DNA of 64,000 bases from Paenibacillus sp. SY21-1. GTDB lineage: Bacteria > Bacillota > Bacilli > Paenibacillales > Paenibacillaceae. A model generated the notes under the pieces. That model searched no databases, was not told the DNA's origin, and saw nothing but the letters and a program-made list of their open reading frames with translations. Where the stretch lies: the NCBI RefSeq assembly GCF_005222705.1, contig NZ_STGF01000006.1:230714-294713 (forward strand). The letters are read 5' to 3'. Position numbers and translations under genes: made by a program. Below, piece after piece: positions 23,998-32,431 of the stretch (the stretch's first letter is position 1; every line of letters starts with the position of its first letter).

Positions 23998-25493
23998 GGG
24001 AGCGTCACGATGAATACAGAACCGCGGCCCGGCTCGCTTTGTATGTCGATCGAGCCGTCATGGGATTGCACGATGGCGTGAGTGATGGCCAGGCCAAGGC
24101 CTGATCCGCCGTTTCTTCTGGTACGGGAAACGTCACTGCGATAGAACCGCTCGAACAGCTTGGGCAAGTGCGAAGGCGAGATGCCGGTGCCGTTGTCCTC
24201 AATGGAGAGCTGTGCGGACGCTTCCGCCGCACGCAAAGTAACCGTAATGACGCCATGCTGCTCATCCGTATGCTGGACGGCATTTAAAAACAAATTAAGC
24301 ACGACCTGCTTGAATTGATCCTTGTTGATGCTGCATGTCAACCCGTCCTCGAATTGGAAACGGACAAGCCGGCTTCCGGCCAGCATCTTCAATTGGAGGT
24401 CCATCTCTTGCAGCAGCTTATCAAGCTGTACGATTGAACGCTGCTGCAGAGGCTCTTGGTCGAGCTTGGCGATGGCGAGCAAATCCTCGACGAGCTTGTT
24501 TATCCGGGTCGTTTCCGAGTGCATGCTCGTTAACGCCTTCTGAAGCTGCTCGGGATTAGCCGCCGCGCCGCGCAGCAGCACCTCGAGGAAGCCGTGAATG
24601 GAGGTCAACGGCGTGCGCAGCTCGTGCGAGGCGTCGGCTACGAATTGGCGCATGCGCTCGGTCGTCTTGCGCTCGACTTCAAACGAACGGTCCAGCCTGC
24701 CGAGCATGCCGTTGAAGGCGTCGGACAGCTGATCGATTTCCACCTGTCCCTGACGGTCGGGCATCCGTTCCGTCAGATTGCCTGCATCGGTACGTTGGGC
24801 GGCGGCAACTACATTGGATAACGGCTTTAGCGTGCGTCTCAGCAAGGGCATATACAGCGCCAGACCAGCGGCCAATGCAAGGATCGACAAGGCGGCAAAA
24901 ATAGCTAGCTGCGTAAGCAAAAGCTGGTTCAGCGATTTTGTGTCCGTCCCTGCCTGCAAAATGCCTTCGGCCCGATTCGGCGGTCCAGCCAGCCGGTATA
25001 CGACCATTTGCTCCTCGCCTTCCGCATTGGAAATAAGCCGGTAATCGGTTTTTCCGCGGCTTTTTAACGTTTCGAACAATTTGGCATATTCATGCGGCGG
25101 CAAGGCGGGAACCGCAGTATTTCCCTCATTATACAATTCGGTTACGGCACCCTCGGAGGAAATGAGAGCGAGCGTTAAACCAGGCTGAAAAATAAAGGGG
25201 AAATTGGGATGCGTCCGCTGCGCGCCGTCGACAAGGCCAGCGCTATCGCCTGCCGACCGAGACGGCCGATTGAAGCCAAATGCGCCATCCCCTTCGCGGT
25301 ACCAATCCATCGGCATGGCAATCATCTGCGCGCTTAGCGACTCCGCTTTATTCTCGTAAATGAAGTCCTTCATCAGCACGTACTGCATGATTCCGATCAG
25401 AAGCAGCAGCCCGGCGAGCAGAAGAAGCGAGCGTGCCAGCAATTGACCGCGCAGCGAGCCCGAGGCAAATAATGCTTGCATGCGCTGCTTCAT
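23988..25493 (-). CDS. Sensor histidine kinase
   Basis: A 501-residue membrane sensor: helix 1 at about residues 18-36, an extracytoplasmic domain (about 40-185), helix 2 at about 190-212, HAMP (about 213-270), HisKA with FVADASHELRTPLTSIHGF (phospho-acceptor His about 288) and HATPase with N box LFLNAVQHTDEQ, G1 IEDNGTGI and G2 GGSGLGLAI. All catalytic motifs are intact. The start overlaps the stop of the response regulator by four bases (ATGA), so the two are made together. The signal is unknown. The Gly-rich peptidoglycan-binding-domain gene transcribed divergently is a plausible target. Confidence 0.93.
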   Translation of the reverse strand: MKQRMQALFASGSLRGQLLARSLLLLAGLLLLIGIMQYVLMKDFIYENKAESLSAQMIAMPMDWYREGDGAFGFNRPSRSAGDSAGLVDGAQRTHPNFPFIFQPGLTLALISSEGAVTELYNEGNTAVPALPPHEYAKLFETLKSRGKTDYRLISNAEGEEQMVVYRLAGPPNRAEGILQAGTDTKSLNQLLLTQLAIFAALSILALAAGLALYMPLLRRTLKPLSNVVAAAQRTDAGNLTERMPDRQGQVEIDQLSDAFNGMLGRLDRSFEVERKTTERMRQFVADASHELRTPLTSIHGFLEVLLRGAAANPEQLQKALTSMHSETTRINKLVEDLLAIAKLDQEPLQQRSIVQLDKLLQEMDLQLKMLAGSRLVRFQFEDGLTCSINKDQFKQVVLNLFLNAVQHTDEQHGVITVTLRAAEASAQLSIEDNGTGISPSHLPKLFERFYRSDVSRTRRNGGSGLGLAITHAIVQSHDGSIDIQSEPGRGSVFIVTLPLV

Positions 25494-26176
25494 GGCAAAT
25501 CCATCCGGTACCCTGCCCCGCGCAGCGTTCGGATGAGCTTGTGCTCTTTGTCGTTCAATTTATCGCGCAGCGACCGAATATATACTTCCACAATGTTTTC
25601 CTCCCCGCCGAACCGGTATCCCCACACCTTGTCCAGAATAAGCGCCTTGCTTAGCACGATGCCGTTGTTTATCAAAATATAACGCAGTAGCTCGTATTCG
25701 GTAGGGGAGAGCTCCAGCGCCTGATCGTTGTATTTCAGCTCTTTTTTACGATCATCGAGCTTGAAGGGGCCAAAGGTTGCTTCACCGAGCAAGTGGGGGA
25801 ACTGGTTGCGCAGACGCGCTCCGATTCGCGCAAGCAGTTCGCTGAAGCTGAACGGCTTCACGAGATAATCGTCAGCCCCCAGCGTCAGTCCCTTGACGCG
25901 ATCCTCCACCTCGTCCTTGGCCGTGAGCATAATGACGGCGACCGTATCGCCAGTCGCTTTCAGCGCGTGACATACCTCGAAGCCGCTCATGCCCGGCATC
26001 ATCACATCCAGTATGACGATATGCGGTTTGTGATCCGCCGCCTGAATCAGCGCGGATTCACCGTCATGCGCCGTAAAAACCTCAAAGCCTTCGTTCGAGA
26101 GGCCAAGCTCAAGAAATTGTATAATGTTCGGCTCGTCGTCGACGAGCAATAGTTTGATTCCCGCATAGGAAGCCAT
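25490..26176 (-). CDS. OmpR/PhoB-family response regulator
   Basis: A 228-residue regulator: receiver domain with LLVDDEPN, phospho-acceptor Asp in VILDVMMPGMSG, the Thr of MLTAKDE and Lys of DYLVKPFSF, and a C-terminal winged helix with LSPTEYELLRYIL and IVEVYIRSLRDKL. The start at 26176 (MASYAG) is preferred because AAGGTGG lies seven bases upstream. A longer reading to 26236 has no ribosome binding site. It precedes the cognate kinase in the operon and is divergent from the gene at 26358. Confidence 0.93.
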   Translation of the reverse strand: MASYAGIKLLLVDDEPNIIQFLELGLSNEGFEVFTAHDGESALIQAADHKPHIVILDVMMPGMSGFEVCHALKATGDTVAVIMLTAKDEVEDRVKGLTLGADDYLVKPFSFSELLARIGARLRNQFPHLLGEATFGPFKLDDRKKELKYNDQALELSPTEYELLRYILINNGIVLSKALILDKVWGYRFGGEENIVEVYIRSLRDKLNDKEHKLIRTLRGAGYRMDLP

Positions 26177-26357
26177 CGGTATTCCACCTTTCAAATTTTT
26201 CTCTTCTATTATCCGTTTAATCGGTTCAAGATGCATCTATTTGTTGGGCGCATTCAGCAAACTTTCAGGAAAGCGACAAAATGATGTAATGAAAATCTAA
26301 AAATGGGGATAGTAAGGTGGGAACAAAATTAGACGAGAACAGGATGGTGGCCAGAAC

Positions 26358-27251
26358 ATGATTCAGAAACAAGCGGAACAGCAATCGCGAAAAAAATCCG
26401 GTAAAACAGCCAAGTACATAGGCGCTGCAGTGTTAGCCCTAGTAGTGGCATTCAGCATGCCGCATACGAGCCACGCCGTTGGCAAAGGAGCGAAGGGACC
26501 GGACGTTTACGTCATTCAAGGCATGCTGAAATCGCTTGGAAGCTATGCCGGTCCGATTGACGGTCATTACAATGCGGCAACTGTGCGCGGCGTTAAATAT
26601 TATCAGGAAACACACGGCTTGCCTATGACCGGCGCGGTAGACGCAGCTACGCTGAAATCGATCAGCTATTCGTACTCCACGCTTAAAGCGGGAGGAAAAA
26701 GCGGAGCTAAAGCGAAAAGCAATGCCAAAGGCATCGGCGGCGGAGCAGGCGGCGGCACAGGCGGAGGAGCAGGCGGCGGCACAGGCGGAGGAGCAGGTGG
26801 CGGCACAGGCGGAGGAGCAGGCGGCGGCACAGGCGGCGGCACAGGCGGCGGCACAGGCGGAGGAGCAGGCGGCGGCACAGGCGGAGGAGCAGGTGGCGGA
26901 GCAGGCGGAGGAGCAGGTGGCGGCACAGGCGGAGGAGCAGGTGGCGGCACAGGCGGAGGAGCAGGCGGCGGCACAGGCGGCGGCGCTAAATCTGAAAATA
27001 AAGGGTTTGGCGGCGGATTCGGTGAAAACAAAGGACCAGCCCGACAAGAAGGCGGCCAAGCGGAAAATAAAGGACCAGGCATCGGAGGTCAAACTGGCGG
27101 CCAAAGGGGAACAAAAGCTCCGGGCGGCAGCCAGGGAACCAGCCCGAACCCTAATCCTAATCCGGCGCCAGGCGGCGGTCAGGGCGGATCGGCAGGAAAT
27201 CCGGGGCCGGGCAAAGCGCCAGCGGAAAATGCTCCTTACAAAAATCATTAA
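26358..27251 (+). CDS. Secreted peptidoglycan-binding-domain protein with GGGA/GGGT repeats
   Basis: A 297-residue protein: basic N-terminus and signal peptide (about residues 20-41, ending SHA), one PG_binding_1 domain (about 45-105, KGPDVYVIQGMLKSLG, GPIDGHYNAATVRGVKYYQ, LPMTGAVDAATL), then about 80 residues of almost pure GGGAGGGTGGG repeats encoded by 12/24-bp DNA repeats (26737-26990), and a Gly/Pro/Asn-rich tail. No catalytic domain is present. The domain should anchor it to peptidoglycan, while the flexible Gly-rich part may form a surface matrix or fibre. It is divergent from the two-component system at 25490-26176, which may control it. Alternate frames of the repeat also stay open but are artefacts of the repeat. 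Confidence 0.85.
   Translation: MIQKQAEQQSRKKSGKTAKYIGAAVLALVVAFSMPHTSHAVGKGAKGPDVYVIQGMLKSLGSYAGPIDGHYNAATVRGVKYYQETHGLPMTGAVDAATLKSISYSYSTLKAGGKSGAKAKSNAKGIGGGAGGGTGGGAGGGTGGGAGGGTGGGAGGGTGGGTGGGTGGGAGGGTGGGAGGGAGGGAGGGTGGGAGGGTGGGAGGGTGGGAKSENKGFGGGFGENKGPARQEGGQAENKGPGIGGQTGGQRGTKAPGGSQGTSPNPNPNPAPGGGQGGSAGNPGPGKAPAENAPYKNH
26737..26990 (+). repeat. Tandem GGCGGCACAGGCGGAGGAGC-type repeat within the Gly-rich gene
   Basis: A 12/24-bp unit repeats for about 250 bp with only small variants (GCA/ACA and GGA/GGC/GGT exchanges). Such a tract is prone to in-frame expansion or contraction, so length may vary between strains. Confidence 0.85.
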
Positions 27252-27262
27252 TGCCCATCACG

Positions 27263-27290
27263 AAAGGGTCTCGTCCGCGAGACCCTTTTT
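27263..27290 (+). terminator. Intrinsic terminator of the Gly-rich protein gene
   Basis: A perfect 11-bp stem AAAGGGTCTCG/CGAGACCCTTT with a TCCG loop and a T run, 11 bases after the stop. Confidence 0.92.
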
Positions 27291-27444
27291 CCTTTTGCAG
27301 AAGAATAATTAAATGATTGCTGGCGTGGTCAGTTGCGCTGACCTGAGTGGCCGCTGGATTGGACAGCGCTCCCAAAATGCACTATCCTGAAAATGGAAGG
27401 CAAATGCTTGCGGGCGAAAGATCAAACAACAAGAGGTGAATGGA

Positions 27445-27894
27445 ATGAACGTGCTGCGTTACGTCTTTTTATGGGGAATTTGCATGACCTTATGTATAGC
27501 CGCTGTGTTGCTGCTGGAAGCGATTGAGGGTAACCGCATTACCGATTCTATGTACGGCGGGTACGCGAACTTTGGGCTGCCGGTCATGTTCATGCTGGCT
27601 TGTGCCGTAGCGTTTATCTGCTCGTTATGCTTCGTAGGCCTTACAATCATGATCGATAGATGGGTCAAATTCGCCGCGTTGCGACTGTTTGTGCTTGTAG
27701 GACTAGGCGTATTGCTAAGCTTGCCGCTCTTCAATCGCTGGTTCGGGGCGGAGTACGTCGAAGGCTACGATTTGCAAATTTTCACGGCCGTATGGCTGTT
27801 TGGCGCAGCGGGACTGATCTACGGTCTGGCCAACGAGATGCTGCGGAGAAGCCAGCGGAACAGGCAATTGCGCGATCGAATCGATCGGAAATAA
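27445..27894 (+). CDS. Small four-helix membrane protein, unknown function
   Basis: A 149-residue protein with four hydrophobic segments (about residues 5-22, 38-62, 68-86 and 105-125) and a charged, arginine-rich C-terminal tail (RRSQRNRQLRDRIDRK). I do not recognise a named family. The ATG at 27445 follows AGAGGTG at 27432-27438; the GTG at 27436 lies inside that site and is not used. It stands alone between the Gly-rich protein and an AraC regulator. Confidence 0.7.
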   Translation: MNVLRYVFLWGICMTLCIAAVLLLEAIEGNRITDSMYGGYANFGLPVMFMLACAVAFICSLCFVGLTIMIDRWVKFAALRLFVLVGLGVLLSLPLFNRWFGAEYVEGYDLQIFTAVWLFGAAGLIYGLANEMLRRSQRNRQLRDRIDRK

Positions 27895-27999
27895 GCAGCA
27901 GGAACGAGCATGGCATGCCTGGACGAGCTTTCGCTCCATGCGCGCCAGGTCATTTGGTATCATAGGCTATCGATATTTGGTCAAAAATGAGGACGAACG

Positions 28000-28863
28000 A
28001 TGAAGAAGCTTCTGGAGACGGTGCCGTTCGAAGGCAAGCCGATCTTGTGGGATTACTACGGTCATTTTACCGACGAAATTAAAAGCTATTATCATTGGCA
28101 TCCATGCTTCGAATGGCTGTTTGTTCACGAGGGCTCGGGAACGGTCGTCGTCAACCGCCAAACGTATGTTATGGAGCGGGGGATGCTTTTTGTGTTCAAG
28201 CCTTATCAGCTGCATCACGTCTATGTTGAGCCTTCCGGCGAGCAGCCGTATATCCGTTCGATCTTTTATTTTGATCCGCTATACGCCGAGCGGCTGCTGT
28301 GTCCGTTTAGCGGCTTGCAGAAGGTGCTCCGTGAGCTGTGGCAAAGCCTGGATGGCGAGCAAGTGTTTCGCCTGCGGGAACGGGCCGAAATACTGGAATG
28401 GGCATACGGGCAGTACCATCGCAGGGGACATGATGGCTCCGGCACGGAGGATGAGGAGTTTTCGCTGCTGCTGGTTCATCTCCTCAGCGTCATTCGCAGC
28501 GACGACTCATTGAGTCGTCAGAAGCGTGGCGGCAAGCCGGACCGCAACTATCTCCATTCGGAGAAAATCATGCGTTATATTGACGAGCATTATCGGGACG
28601 AGCTGTCGCTCGAGCTTCTGGCGGAAGCCATGCATTTGTCCAAAACCTATTTGTCAAAGCTGTTCAAGCTGGAAACAGGCAGCAGCATCACGGACTACTT
28701 GACGGCAAGGCGAATCAGGGAAGCATGCAGGCTGCTGGAGACGACGGAGCTGACGGTTGAACGAATCGGTTTTGAAACCGGTTTTCCCAATCCCTCCTAC
28801 TTTATTCAACTGTTCCGGAGAAAGCTTGGGGTCACGCCGCTTGCGTTCCGAAAAAAATCATAG
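28000..28863 (+). CDS. AraC-family transcriptional regulator
   Basis: A 287-residue regulator with an N-terminal cupin domain (HWHPCFEWLFVHEGSGTVVVN, about residues 33-53; key residues His33, His35, Glu39) and a C-terminal AraC DNA-binding domain (about 187-285; LSLELLAEAMHLSKTYLSKLF and the signature PNPSYFIQLFRRKLGVTP). GAGGACG precedes the start. No target lies immediately downstream in the same direction, since a hairpin and then a minus-strand AraC gene follow, so it may act elsewhere. Confidence 0.87.
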   Translation: MKKLLETVPFEGKPILWDYYGHFTDEIKSYYHWHPCFEWLFVHEGSGTVVVNRQTYVMERGMLFVFKPYQLHHVYVEPSGEQPYIRSIFYFDPLYAERLLCPFSGLQKVLRELWQSLDGEQVFRLRERAEILEWAYGQYHRRGHDGSGTEDEEFSLLLVHLLSVIRSDDSLSRQKRGGKPDRNYLHSEKIMRYIDEHYRDELSLELLAEAMHLSKTYLSKLFKLETGSSITDYLTARRIREACRLLETTELTVERIGFETGFPNPSYFIQLFRRKLGVTPLAFRKKS

Positions 28864-28950
28864 CGCCGACGCGGCGGCCCTGCAAGGGACCGCCAACCGT
28901 GTCGTTGGCGTTCGCTCTGAGCAATAGCGCAGTCCCACCTATGTTTCTAG

Positions 28951-28985
28951 ACAAGCGATCCCTTTTTCAGGAGGGGGTCGCTTGT
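28951..28985. terminator. Hairpin between convergent AraC genes
   Basis: ACAAGCGATCCC (28951-28962) pairs with GGGGTCGCTTGT (28974-28985). T-rich sequence (TTGTCGTTGT) follows on the plus strand only loosely. Probable bidirectional terminator for two convergent regulators. Confidence 0.6.
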
Positions 28986-29099
28986 TTGTCGTTGTCCCTC
29001 TGCCGCGTGGACTTCAAACGACGTTAGTTTTGTGCAGCGACAGCTTAGTTTCTTCCATCGCCATTAGGGCAGCACGCTTCTATAATGTGAACAGAGCGG

Positions 29100-29936
29100 T
29101 TAATCTACGGTTTTGGAGGTCGCAGATCGGTATTCCGTTGGAGACTGATTCATTTCCTTGCCGAAAAACTTGGTGAAATGGCCCGTTTCCGCAAAGCCTG
29201 TCAACGCGGCAATTTCTTTAATGCTGAGCGAGGTGGACGCAAGAAGCTGGCTGGCGCGCTCAAGGCGCTTGCGGTGAACGTATTTCAGCGGGGATAGCCC
29301 AAAGTGCTTTTTAAAGTAGCTGATAAAATAGTTGGGATGCAGGTGAAGCTCCTCAGCCATTTGCTCTACCGTAATCGTGGTGTGCAGCCTTGTCTCGACT
29401 AAATGCTGAATCATGCTGAGCCGGTTCATCTCTTCGCTGCGGTGCTGCAAAATCCGTGTTGGCGCCTGATCCAAATAAAGGCATACCAGGTCGAGCAGCA
29501 GAGATTTCTCCCTAAGCCTGGCGGTTACGCTCTCGCTTGTCCGGCAAGCGATGAGCTCCTCGAATAGCCCGGCCAGCCTGGCGTTATCAGCCACATCCTG
29601 CAGAAGCGGAACGCCGATCCATTGGAACAGATCGAACGGGCCGGCTTTAAGCCGAAAATGGCACCAATACTTCAAGTAGGGCTGTCCCGAAGTGGTGGAG
29701 AAGGATACCTTGCTGTTCACAGGCGTCAAAAACCATTGTCCGGGCTTTGGGTAATAGCTGGCTCCGTCTACGCTAATCCAGCCTTCGCCGCCGATGATAT
29801 AATACAGCTTGTTGTAGGAGGGGAAGGAGTCTGTTTCTCCCCAGCTTCGCGCCACTTGCGTTTTATGTGCCGTAATAAGCTCGATTTGCAGCGATTTCAG
29901 CAAATCGGATAATGTGCTTTGTTCAAGAATAGACAT
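29100..29936 (-). CDS. AraC-family regulator divergent from the GH95 gene
   Basis: A 278-residue regulator: cupin-like N-terminal domain (YYIIGGEGWISVDG...PGQWFLTPV) and C-terminal double helix-turn-helix (about residues 180-275; VEQMAEELHLHPNYFISYFKKHFGLSPLKYV and LTGFAETGHFTKFFGKEMNQSPTEYR). The start is placed at MSILEQS because AGGTGG lies just upstream; a reading extended to 30059 adds an unlikely leader. The gene is divergent from the fucosidase/galactosidase-GH43 operon across 126 bp and is its most likely regulator. Confidence 0.87.
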   Translation of the reverse strand: MSILEQSTLSDLLKSLQIELITAHKTQVARSWGETDSFPSYNKLYYIIGGEGWISVDGASYYPKPGQWFLTPVNSKVSFSTTSGQPYLKYWCHFRLKAGPFDLFQWIGVPLLQDVADNARLAGLFEELIACRTSESVTARLREKSLLLDLVCLYLDQAPTRILQHRSEEMNRLSMIQHLVETRLHTTITVEQMAEELHLHPNYFISYFKKHFGLSPLKYVHRKRLERASQLLASTSLSIKEIAALTGFAETGHFTKFFGKEMNQSPTEYRSATSKTVD

Positions 29937-29963
29937 CGACGTTTCCACCTGCGTTCGCTTAAT

Positions 29964-30007
29964 TTGGTGAACAGAAAGCTTGATTATAAGTAATAGTAAA
30001 CGTTTGC
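29964..30007 (+). promoter_or_regulatory. Possible promoter and cre-like site of the GH95 operon
   Basis: TTGGTG (29964-29969), 15 bases and TATAAG (29985-29990) are a weak promoter. GTAAACGTTTGC (29996-30007) at the presumed start of transcription is nearly palindromic and resembles a CcpA cre or LacI-type operator, with three deviations from the cre consensus. Confidence 0.35.
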
Positions 30008-30062
30008 GCAACAAAGGGGAAGGCCAACATGCAAGAGGAAAAAGACGGAGGGATGGCAACTG

Positions 30063-32381
30063 ATGATACAGGAGAATCGAATTTGGTATAAGCAGGAGGC
30101 ACAGAAATGGGAGGAGGCGCTGCCCATTGGCAACGGCAAGCTCGGCGCTATGGTATTCGGCGGGGTTGCGAGAGAACGGCTTGCCTTAAACGAGGACAGC
30201 GTCTGGTACGGAGGGCCGCGCGACCGCAACAATCCGGATGCGCTTCCGAACCTGGAGGAGATTCGCAGGCTGCTGCGCGAAGGAAAACTAAGCGAGGCGC
30301 ATGAGCTGTCGGCGATGGCTCTGTCGGGCGTGCCCGAAACCCAGCGCCATTATATGCCGCTTGGCGATCTGGAGCTACGGTTCCGGTACGGCTCGGATGG
30401 GGAGGCCGGCGAATATGTGCGCGAGCTGGATTTGGAGAGCGGCGTGGCGGCCGTAGCCTTCCGCATCGGAGAGGTGAGCTACCGCAGAGAAGCCTTCGCC
30501 AGCTTTCCTGCCGGGGTGCTCGTCATGCGACTGACGGCGGACAAGCCGGGCAGCATCAGCTTTAAGGCAAGATTGCAGAGAGGCAGCAACCGTTATTACG
30601 ATGAATTGATAAAAGCGGACGAGCAAACGCTCGTCATGCGCGGGTGCTGCGGCGGTTCAGGCGGGATGGACTTTCGCACAGCCCTTCGCGCCACCGCGGA
30701 TGGAGGGAGCGTCAAGCTGATTGGCGAGCATTTGGTCGTGACGGGGGCCGACAGCGTTACATTGCTGCTGGCTGCGGCGACGACGTTCAGGCATTCCGAT
30801 CCGGAGAGCTATGCGGTGGAAGCGACCGCCAAGGCGGCGCATGCCGGTTATGCAACTCTCCGCGCTGAGCATGTTGCCGATGTCGCTTCTCTCTACAACC
30901 GGGTATCGCTTCGACTTTCAGCGGCGACGTCAACGGAGCAGGGCGCGGAGCTGCCGACAGATGAACGCCTAAGACGGGTGAAGGAAGGAGTGACGGATAA
31001 CGGCTTAATGGCGCTGTATTATCGCTTCGGCCGCTATTTGCTCATATCCAGCAGCCGGCCTGGCTCGCTCGCTGCGAATTTGCAAGGCATCTGGAACGAT
31101 AAAATGCTGCCTCCTTGGGACAGCAAGTACACCATTAACATCAATGCGCAAATGAATTATTGGGCGGCGGAGACAGGCAATCTGGCCGAGTGCCACGAGC
31201 CGTTGTTTGACCTGATTGAGCGCATGCGGGCTCCGGGTCGCGTAACCGCAAAGGCGATGTACGATTGCGAAGGTTTTGTCGCGCACCATAATACGGATAT
31301 TTGGGGGGATACCGCCCCGCAGGATATTTATTTGCCCGCTTCCTATTGGCCGATGGGCGCCGCCTGGCTCTGCCTGCATTTATGGGAGCATTATGCATAC
31401 GGGCTGGACCGCAGCTTTCTTGAACGGGTGTATCCGACATTGAAGGAGTCCATATTGTTTTTTGAGCAGTTTTTGACGGAGACTGAGGATGGACTGCTGG
31501 TCACGAATCCTTCCGTTTCGCCGGAAAATACCTATGTGCTGCCTAACGGGGAATCCGGCACGCTTTGCATCGGCCCGGCAATGGACAGCCAAATTTTGTA
31601 CGAGCTGTTAAGCGCCTGCGCAAGCTCGGCCGAGGAGCTTGGCATAGACGACGACAAGCGGGCCAAATGGCTGGCTATGCGCGACAGGCTGCCGCAGCCG
31701 TCGATCGGCAAGCATGGACAGTTGCTGGAGTGGATGGAGGATTACGAGGAGGCTGAGCCTGGTCACCGGCATATTTCGCATCTGTTCGCCCTTCATCCGG
31801 GTACCAGATTCAATGTTCGCAGCACGCCGGAATGGACTGCGGCCTCGCGAGTCACTTTAGAGCGCAGGCTTGCAAACGGTGGCGGACATACCGGCTGGAG
31901 CAGGGCCTGGATCATTAATTTCTGGGCGCGTCTGGAGGATGGAGAGAAAGCCTACGAGAACATACAGGCGTTGCTCTCGCATTCCACGCTGCCTAATCTG
32001 TTCGACAATCATCCCCCGTTTCAAATTGACGGGAATTTTGGCGGAGCGGCAGGCTTGACGGAAATGCTGCTGCAAAGCCATGCAGGCTGCATTCATCTGC
32101 TGCCCTCGCTTCCTTCGGCATGGACGGACGGCGAGGTGCGCGGCTTGCGCGCGCGCGGCGGCATCGAGATTGATGTGCGCTGGACTGAAGGCAAAGTAGA
32201 GGAGGCGGTTTTACGCGTCCAAGCTGACGGATTGTGTCGCGTCAAAGCGAACTCGGCGCTTGTTGTCCGTGAAGGCGGCCAGACAGTTCAAAGCCTCGTT
32301 AGCTCGGATGGTCTGCTGACCTGGCAGGCAAGCGGCGGAACTGAGTATGTGCTGAGCGCTGAGCAGGACAGGGCCGGATAG
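30063..32381 (+). CDS. Glycoside hydrolase family 95 (alpha-L-fucosidase/alpha-L-galactosidase)
   Basis: A 772-residue GH95 enzyme with the typical order: N-terminal beta domain opening with WEEALPIGNGKLGAMVFGG, (alpha/alpha)6 barrel with NLQGIWN, YTININAQMNYW (Asn pair that helps activate the catalytic water) and GHRHISHLFALHPG, and a C-terminal beta domain. No signal peptide, so it acts on imported oligosaccharides. GH95 enzymes cleave alpha-1,2-L-fucose or alpha-L-galactose, as found in xyloglucan and rhamnogalacturonan side chains; specificity cannot be read here. GGAGGG precedes the start. It is co-transcribed with the next GH43 gene (50-bp gap) and divergent from an AraC gene. Confidence 0.9.
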   Translation: MIQENRIWYKQEAQKWEEALPIGNGKLGAMVFGGVARERLALNEDSVWYGGPRDRNNPDALPNLEEIRRLLREGKLSEAHELSAMALSGVPETQRHYMPLGDLELRFRYGSDGEAGEYVRELDLESGVAAVAFRIGEVSYRREAFASFPAGVLVMRLTADKPGSISFKARLQRGSNRYYDELIKADEQTLVMRGCCGGSGGMDFRTALRATADGGSVKLIGEHLVVTGADSVTLLLAAATTFRHSDPESYAVEATAKAAHAGYATLRAEHVADVASLYNRVSLRLSAATSTEQGAELPTDERLRRVKEGVTDNGLMALYYRFGRYLLISSSRPGSLAANLQGIWNDKMLPPWDSKYTININAQMNYWAAETGNLAECHEPLFDLIERMRAPGRVTAKAMYDCEGFVAHHNTDIWGDTAPQDIYLPASYWPMGAAWLCLHLWEHYAYGLDRSFLERVYPTLKESILFFEQFLTETEDGLLVTNPSVSPENTYVLPNGESGTLCIGPAMDSQILYELLSACASSAEELGIDDDKRAKWLAMRDRLPQPSIGKHGQLLEWMEDYEEAEPGHRHISHLFALHPGTRFNVRSTPEWTAASRVTLERRLANGGGHTGWSRAWIINFWARLEDGEKAYENIQALLSHSTLPNLFDNHPPFQIDGNFGGAAGLTEMLLQSHAGCIHLLPSLPSAWTDGEVRGLRARGGIEIDVRWTEGKVEEAVLRVQADGLCRVKANSALVVREGGQTVQSLVSSDGLLTWQASGGTEYVLSAEQDRAG

Positions 32382-32431
32382 TATGGCTTCCATATTCATT
32401 TGTATTGCAACAAAGAACAGGAGAAATAAGG

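Noticed and set aside
26439..27248. Long open frames on both strands and in alternate frames over the Gly-rich repeat (for example 26722-27312 plus)
   Set aside because: A 12/24-bp repeat free of stops is open in several frames. Only the frame with signal peptide and PG_binding_1 domain makes sense.
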